Below, one piece after another: positions 33,641 to 37,491 of a stretch of 37,491 bases of DNA (positions within the stretch are counted from its first letter, which is position 1; each line of letters opens with the position of its first letter). The translations under genes were made by a program, and so were the position numbers. Source of the DNA: Candidatus Thiomargarita nelsonii (GTDB lineage Bacteria; Pseudomonadota; Gammaproteobacteria; Beggiatoales; Beggiatoaceae); contig JSZA02000061.1 of assembly GCA_000785145.2 (NCBI GenBank), positions 1 through 37,491 on the forward strand, in the 5' to 3' direction. The notes under the pieces were generated by a model. That model was not told the DNA's origin. It saw only the letters and a list, made by a program, of their open reading frames with translations, and made no database searches.

Positions 33641-35074
33641 ATGAAACAAGCAAGGCATATTGCGGTTGGCTCGATCATTCAGCAACTTCTATCTATTGTC
33701 ATTTTTATGATCCTGACACGTCATCTCGGTGCAGCGGGATATGGTATAGTTGCAGCCGCGTTGGCATTAGCAACCTCGATCTATAACTTTAGTGCTTTCT
33801 GGATGACACCTTATATGGTGAGATCAGGAGCAAAACAAGTGTTTCATCATGCCAAACTGGGAGATGTTTATGTTATAACTGGTATCATCTCATTCGCCCT
33901 ATCAATCATTGGATTATTGATCATCATTATTTTAGAACACTTCAAGATTGGAAATATCCAGATTTATGGTGAAGCACCCTTGTTAATGACACTGTTGGCG
34001 GGCTTATTTTTCTTGAACTTATTCAGAATCGGTCTCCAAAGCACTCAATCCTTTCGTGGCTATGGATACTCACTGTGGATGGATAAAATCTTGTACTTGC
34101 CAGCCATTATAGTTCTATTTTTTTCTGGACAATTAGAGAGCGAGAGTGTACTATACGCCAATGCATTTTCCATGTTATTGGTTGCTATATTGGGGATAGT
34201 TTATTTTGCTAAAACATACCTAAGCCTTATTGTAAAGTCTTTTCGCTGGCATGAGTTTTTTAAAGCAACGATGCCCATATTATTAGCGACAATTGCATCT
34301 TATTTCTCTTCGCCTCTATTTGTGATCCTACTAGTTGGCAATCTCTTTGGCGTTGAGCAAGCGGGCTTTGTCGGTGTTGCGTTTGTGCTATATGGGTTTT
34401 TTATACAACCTATACATTGGCTTACACCCACTTTGTTACCGAAATTTACGGTTGCGATAGAATCTGGCGAGAAAGCTCTGTTGCATGATCATGTCGAAAA
34501 GCTTGTTTTTCCATTTGCTATTCTGTATAGTCTCGCCATACTAGCGTTTATTACGGTTGCCATATCGACACCCATTATTCCTTATTTAGTTGGCGATGAT
34601 TTTCGCACGGGCATTCCCATTATTGCCTTAATTATGGTGAGTGTCGTTCCTGAAGTGCTTCAGAGCTTGATGATTTCGATGCTCTATGCTCGCCAGCAAG
34701 AAACGTTAATTCTTGTTGCAAACATTGCAGGTAGTCTGTCTTTTCTTTTGATAGCAATGCTATTTTCAGATTCATCACTGCTTATTTTCATTGGATTTAT
34801 ATTTGGGACTTGGATTAAGGTGGCTGTGGTAATATGGGCATTAAGAGACTTAGTCTCTTGGAAAGTTAGGTTTGGGATGTTGGTACTTTTTGGATTGTTT
34901 ACAATCCTAAGTTTTTTTATCTTGATGGCTCCTAATGAGATCGTATTGGGTGTGTGTGCTTTTCTTGTTGTGATACTTGGAATGATGGTGTTTGAGTATC
35001 GTTCTGTTTTTTTTGACTATGTACGGCAAATAATCGGACAACAAGCCTTAGTGACTGAAAAAGTCAAGCCATGA
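33641..35074 (+). CDS. wzx: Wzx-type flippase, second type
   Basis: 477-residue membrane protein of the polysaccharide transport family, about 12-14 hydrophobic segments. It begins KQARHIAVGSIIQQLLSIV, then FMILTRHLGAAGYGIVAAA, the family's conserved first helices. It would export lipid-linked repeat units. Its first 37 residues match those of the partial gene at 37301 in 28 positions, so the two are of one subfamily, whereas the flippase at 21958 is more distant. The gene sits directly after the Wzy-like copy 2. No strong ribosome site is seen. Confidence 0.9.
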   Translation: MKQARHIAVGSIIQQLLSIVIFMILTRHLGAAGYGIVAAALALATSIYNFSAFWMTPYMVRSGAKQVFHHAKLGDVYVITGIISFALSIIGLLIIIILEHFKIGNIQIYGEAPLLMTLLAGLFFLNLFRIGLQSTQSFRGYGYSLWMDKILYLPAIIVLFFSGQLESESVLYANAFSMLLVAILGIVYFAKTYLSLIVKSFRWHEFFKATMPILLATIASYFSSPLFVILLVGNLFGVEQAGFVGVAFVLYGFFIQPIHWLTPTLLPKFTVAIESGEKALLHDHVEKLVFPFAILYSLAILAFITVAISTPIIPYLVGDDFRTGIPIIALIMVSVVPEVLQSLMISMLYARQQETLILVANIAGSLSFLLIAMLFSDSSLLIFIGFIFGTWIKVAVVIWALRDLVSWKVRFGMLVLFGLFTILSFFILMAPNEIVLGVCAFLVVILGMMVFEYRSVFFDYVRQIIGQQALVTEKVKP

Positions 35075-35087
35075 ACTGGAGAATATT

Positions 35088-35807
35088 ATGAGTGATTATA
35101 GAGACATACTTTATGCAAATTATCGTAGCACTGCTTATGGATTCTTGAATCAGGGCGGGTTTCATTCTCGAATGGCAGAAGCCTATCATGCTGAATTTGG
35201 TCGTTTTCTCCCGGCAGACAAAAAGTATCGTATCCTAGATATAGGGTGTGGTAGTGGCTTTCTACTGCAATTTTTGCAACAAGAAGGTTATGAAAATATA
35301 TTTGGGGTTGACACAAGTATTGAACAGGTAGAATTTGCAAAAAACAACGGACTGTCCGTTACTCACGGGGATGGGCTGACATTTTTAGAAAATCACAAAG
35401 GTTATGATTTAATCTTTATGACAGATATCGTCGAGCATATGAAAAAAGATGAGTTGCTCAAAATGCTACAACAAGTACAAGTGGCCCTTAATTCAAAGGG
35501 AAGAGTGATTATCCGAACAATCAATGCTTCATCACTTTATGGAAACACCTCAAGATATATTGATTTTACCCATGAAATCTCGTTTACAGAGTTCAGTTTA
35601 CGCCAAATATTATTAGCAATGGGTTTTGTAGGTGTTGAAATCACTGATTCCCAAATTCCGTTTGGATGGAAGCCAAAACGCTTGGCTCGCTGGTTGGTGG
35701 TCAAAATATGGCGTTTTTTTCTAGCAGCGGTATACACAGCAGAAGTTGGCGTTGATCGACCTCGCTTGTTTGGAAAATTTCTCATTGCGTGTGCAAGTAA
35801 ACCATAA
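35088..35807 (+). CDS. SAM-dependent methyltransferase
   Basis: 239-residue class I methyltransferase. Motif I is RILDIGCGSGFLLQFL near residue 47, IFGVDTSIEQVEFAK gives motif II, and DLIFMTDIVEHMKKDELL is motif IV. The C-terminal part after IDFTHEISFTEFSLRQIL is typical of sugar or O-antigen methyltransferases found in such clusters. GGAG about 8 bases before the ATG is a good ribosome site. It is separated by 13 bases from the flippase gene and likely co-transcribed. The acceptor is unknown. Confidence 0.88.
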   Translation: MSDYRDILYANYRSTAYGFLNQGGFHSRMAEAYHAEFGRFLPADKKYRILDIGCGSGFLLQFLQQEGYENIFGVDTSIEQVEFAKNNGLSVTHGDGLTFLENHKGYDLIFMTDIVEHMKKDELLKMLQQVQVALNSKGRVIIRTINASSLYGNTSRYIDFTHEISFTEFSLRQILLAMGFVGVEITDSQIPFGWKPKRLARWLVVKIWRFFLAAVYTAEVGVDRPRLFGKFLIACASKP

Positions 35808-35826
35808 AACTAAACGCTTTCAACAA

Positions 35827-35938
35827 TAGACATCTTTCCTAAATAATTTTTATATTTATATTCAATATATTAAATAATTAATCAAAATATTAACACATTG
35901 ATATAAAAATAGATTAAATTTAATAGGAAAGAGGTCTA
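35827..35938. mobile_element. TA-flanked MITE between genes
   Basis: TAGACATCTTTCCTAAATAA at the left end and the inverse of TAGACCTCTTTCCTATTAAA at the right end form imperfect terminal inverted repeats of a 112-bp AT-rich element with no coding capacity. TA lies at both ends, and joining the flanks across one TA gives uninterrupted intergenic DNA. TIRs beginning AGACCTCTTTCC are known from IS630-type elements in cyanobacteria and sulfur bacteria. Confidence 0.7.
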
Positions 35939-35953
35939 ATAAAATATAGCAAT

Positions 35954-36400
35954 ATGATACCCAAACATCTTTTTGCAGTTCTGTTCAGAAGATTTTTAAA
36001 ATATAAGTGTTTGATTGCAAGTCATGTGCGTAAATATTTAACTAAAACGGCCTATCCTAGCGTTAGCTTTGCGCGAGGCGTTTTTTTAAACGAAGGTGTC
36101 TATATACAAGTTACAGACGGCGGTATTCTATCAGTTGGTAAAAATGTAAATATTGGACGTAATACGACTATCATTGTGAAATATGGACAAATGGAAATTG
36201 ATGCTCAAACGCATATTGGACAGAATGTCGTGCTTGTATCAAGAAATCATATTTCTATTGGTGAAGACTGTCTTATTGCCGAAGGAGTAACTATACGTGA
36301 TCAAAATCACGGTACTAAAATTTGTTCCCAACCGTTTCGGCTTCAGCCATTTAATTCTTCTCCGATAATTATAGAAAATAATAGACTTGTCCCTAAATAA
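35954..36400 (+). CDS. Hexapeptide-repeat acyltransferase, truncated
   Basis: 148-residue left-handed beta-helix protein with several hexapeptide turns: GKNVNIGRNTTIIV, AQTHIGQNVVLVSRN, and the catalytic-region segment IRDQNHGTKI with its histidine. Intact relatives of this family carry about 40-60 further residues (IENNVWIG.N..IL.GV.IG and GVPAK) after the point reached here. Coding ends in RLVPK-stop inside the left end of the MITE at 36382. The DNA beyond the MITE does not encode the missing part, so more than the insertion was lost. It is probably inactive or poorly active as a sugar O-acetyltransferase. Confidence 0.8.
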   Translation: MIPKHLFAVLFRRFLKYKCLIASHVRKYLTKTAYPSVSFARGVFLNEGVYIQVTDGGILSVGKNVNIGRNTTIIVKYGQMEIDAQTHIGQNVVLVSRNHISIGEDCLIAEGVTIRDQNHGTKICSQPFRLQPFNSSPIIIENNRLVPK

Positions 36401-36513
36401 AATTTCTGGCATTTAGGTGTCCTAGATTTAATTTTTTGGTACGCCTTTTTAAACTTTTAGAAATGCCATTTTTTGAAAAAATGGCATTTCTTGTTTAATT
36501 AGGGACAAGTCTA
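36382..36513. mobile_element. TA-flanked MITE truncating the acyltransferase
   Basis: TAGACTTGTCCCTAA at the left end is the exact reverse complement of TTAGGGACAAGTCTA at the right end, 132 bp apart. Inside is a strong hairpin, AGAAATGCCATTTTTT with its partner AAAAAATGGCATTTCT, at about 36459-36492. Like the elements at 24483 and 35827 it has TA at both ends, pointing to IS630/mariner-type mobilisation. It contains no gene. Confidence 0.85.
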
Positions 36514-36556
36514 ATGCTCTATTTGTATCTTAAAATTTTTAAAGGAAAAATAGAAT

Positions 36557-37285
36557 ATGTGGCCTTTAGCTAATAAAGAAGTTTTTAATACTCGTCAAAA
36601 AAGGATTCGTGACTTAGAGTGGAACAACACTGAAAAATTTCTCAAACATTATTCACATAGCAGCTTTCTTGATGTTGGTTGTGGTACGGGTTACGCACTT
36701 TCTAAAGCACAGAAATTAGGCTTTTCGGTTATAGGCATTGAACCGGAAATTGATGTCTATGGTGTTATAGACTCATCAAACTTTAACCCTTTAATTATAA
36801 AGGGTGTAGCAGAAGAGTTACCTTTTGAAACGGAACAATTTGAGGTTGTCTATTCATCACATGCACTAGAACATTTCCAAGATAGAGAACAAGGACTCAA
36901 AGAAATGGTCAGGGTACTTAATAAAAAAGGGATTGCCGTCATTGTAGTGCCTACCGGAACGATGGCTTTTGTAAGCTTCATTTCACAACTCATGTTTACT
37001 ACCCACATTAGAATTGCTAGATTTCTAGTTAAAGAACGTTCTCTCATCAACCTAAAACGAATCTTTTTGCCACAAGCTCATGGTTCTTATGCTAGTTCAA
37101 TACTTGATGAAACTCAGGATTTCAGTGTAAAAAAATGGCAAAAATTAATATCAAACTATTTTAATATTAAAGAAATTATACTGCCAGCTTTATATCCTTT
37201 TTCTGATTTTCCTCAGTTTTTTCCAGTGATAAAATCAAAGAATTTTTCAAGTAGTGTTATCTTTATATGCGAAAACCGCTCTTAG
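36557..37285 (+). CDS. SAM-dependent methyltransferase
   Basis: 242-residue class I methyltransferase. SFLDVGCGTGYALSKAQKLG is motif I near residue 38, VIGIEPEID motif II, and FEVVYSSHALEHFQDREQGL motif IV, followed by EMVRVLNKKGIAVIVVPTG. It resembles the Methyltransf_11 type and would modify a sugar or glycan end. AAAGGAAA about 10 bases before the ATG is an acceptable ribosome site. It is not a copy of the methyltransferases at 26064 or 35088, though the motif IV wording resembles the former. Confidence 0.88.
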   Translation: MWPLANKEVFNTRQKRIRDLEWNNTEKFLKHYSHSSFLDVGCGTGYALSKAQKLGFSVIGIEPEIDVYGVIDSSNFNPLIIKGVAEELPFETEQFEVVYSSHALEHFQDREQGLKEMVRVLNKKGIAVIVVPTGTMAFVSFISQLMFTTHIRIARFLVKERSLINLKRIFLPQAHGSYASSILDETQDFSVKKWQKLISNYFNIKEIILPALYPFSDFPQFFPVIKSKNFSSSVIFICENRS

Positions 37286-37300
37286 CCTGGCGCATTCATC

Positions 37301-37491
37301 ATGAAATCAATAAAACATATTGCTACTGGAGCGATAATTCAGCAAGTTTTATCTATCATTATTTTTATGATATTGACTCGTAATCTTGGTGCCGCTGGAT
37401 ATGGTATGGTGTTAGGGGCAAATCTAGCTTTAACATCACAAACACTTGAACGCTTGAGGTTAAAACATGGAGAACAACTTGAACAGTGGTG
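37301..37491 (+). CDS. wzx: Wzx-type flippase, 5' part at window edge
   Basis: Open frame from ATG 37301 to the window end (63 codons): KSIKHIATGAIIQQVLSII, then FMILTRNLGAAGYGMVLGAN and TLERLRLKHGEQLEQW. It is related to the flippase at 33641 (28 of the first 37 residues equal) and then diverges. It is the third flippase of the region and indicates that the cluster continues beyond the window. Intactness cannot be judged. Confidence 0.75.
   Translation, partial: MKSIKHIATGAIIQQVLSIIIFMILTRNLGAAGYGMVLGANLALTSQTLERLRLKHGEQLEQW

Noticed and set aside
36382..36513. Simple MITE disruption of a complete acyltransferase
   Set aside because: Removing the element gives IENNNALFVS and a stop, not the expected continuation, so the 3' part had already been lost or was lost together with other DNA.
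1..37491. CRISPR array
   Set aside because: The repeats are palindromic, scattered and of variable spacing; none form regular repeat-spacer units, and no cas gene was seen.
1..37491. tRNA or rRNA genes
   Set aside because: No cloverleaf with T-loop GTTCRA-type sequence or rRNA-like stretch was recognised by eye.

Overview
The window looks like a chromosomal segment of a gammaproteobacterium, most likely a large sulfur bacterium of the Beggiatoaceae/Thiotrichaceae type (Beggiatoa, Thioploca, Thiomargarita relatives). This is inferred from gammaproteobacterial housekeeping modules (phoH-ybeY-corC, pepN, pyrC-rnt), moderately AT-rich DNA, a very high load of small palindromic repeats and gene relics, and TAACTGA-type heptamers directly before the phoH and pyrC starts, a repeat reported from marine Beggiatoaceae. 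The species cannot be named from the sequence alone.

Layout. 1-400: repeat debris and a broken thioredoxin/CnoX-like gene. 409-2722: phoH, ybeY and corC, an RNA maturation and envelope stress operon closed by a strong terminator. 2930-4346: a decayed ATPase with a PD-(D/E)XK-like C-terminal domain. 4529-7165: pepN. 7287-8755: a broken TnpB gene of the IS200/IS605 group. 9214-9465: an orphan antitoxin-like gene. 9713-11361 (minus): pyrC and rnt, coupled by a TGATG overlap. 11481-12584: a divergent type I-beta DAHP synthase. 12664-14970 (minus): a Wzc-like co-polymerase/tyrosine kinase.

15408 to the end is a long plus-strand surface-polysaccharide cluster: UDP-glucuronate 4-epimerase, TviB-like UDP-HexNAc 6-dehydrogenase, WbpD-like acetyltransferase, DUF2334 deacetylase-like protein, sugar aminotransferase, WbqC-like protein, three Wzx flippases (the last cut by the window edge), glycosyltransferases, three methyltransferases, an AsnB-like amidotransferase, two copies of a Wzy-like membrane protein, a formyltransferase and a truncated acyltransferase. 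Together they suggest a heteropolysaccharide containing uronic acids, possibly amidated, and amino sugars that may be acetylated or formylated, assembled by the Wzx/Wzy/Wzc route.

The cluster is strongly eroded. I reconstructed relics of wbpB (in three reading frames), wbpE, a GT4 glycosyltransferase, a NodB-type deacetylase and an asnB tail. A segment of about 2.1 kb (asnB tail plus Wzy-like gene) is duplicated.

The most striking non-coding signal is a set of REP-like elements of four sequence families. All share a GGAG or GTAG head, an imperfect palindrome and an NNTA centre, and they occur singly or as inverted pairs (REPIN/BIME style) between genes, often just before start codons. No RAYT transposase is present in the window. 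Separately, three TA-flanked inverted-repeat mini-elements (IS630/mariner-like MITEs) occur at 24483-24591, 35827-35938 and 36382-36513. The first has a REP pair nested at its centre and interrupts the GT4 relic; removing it together with one TA restores the local reading frame.
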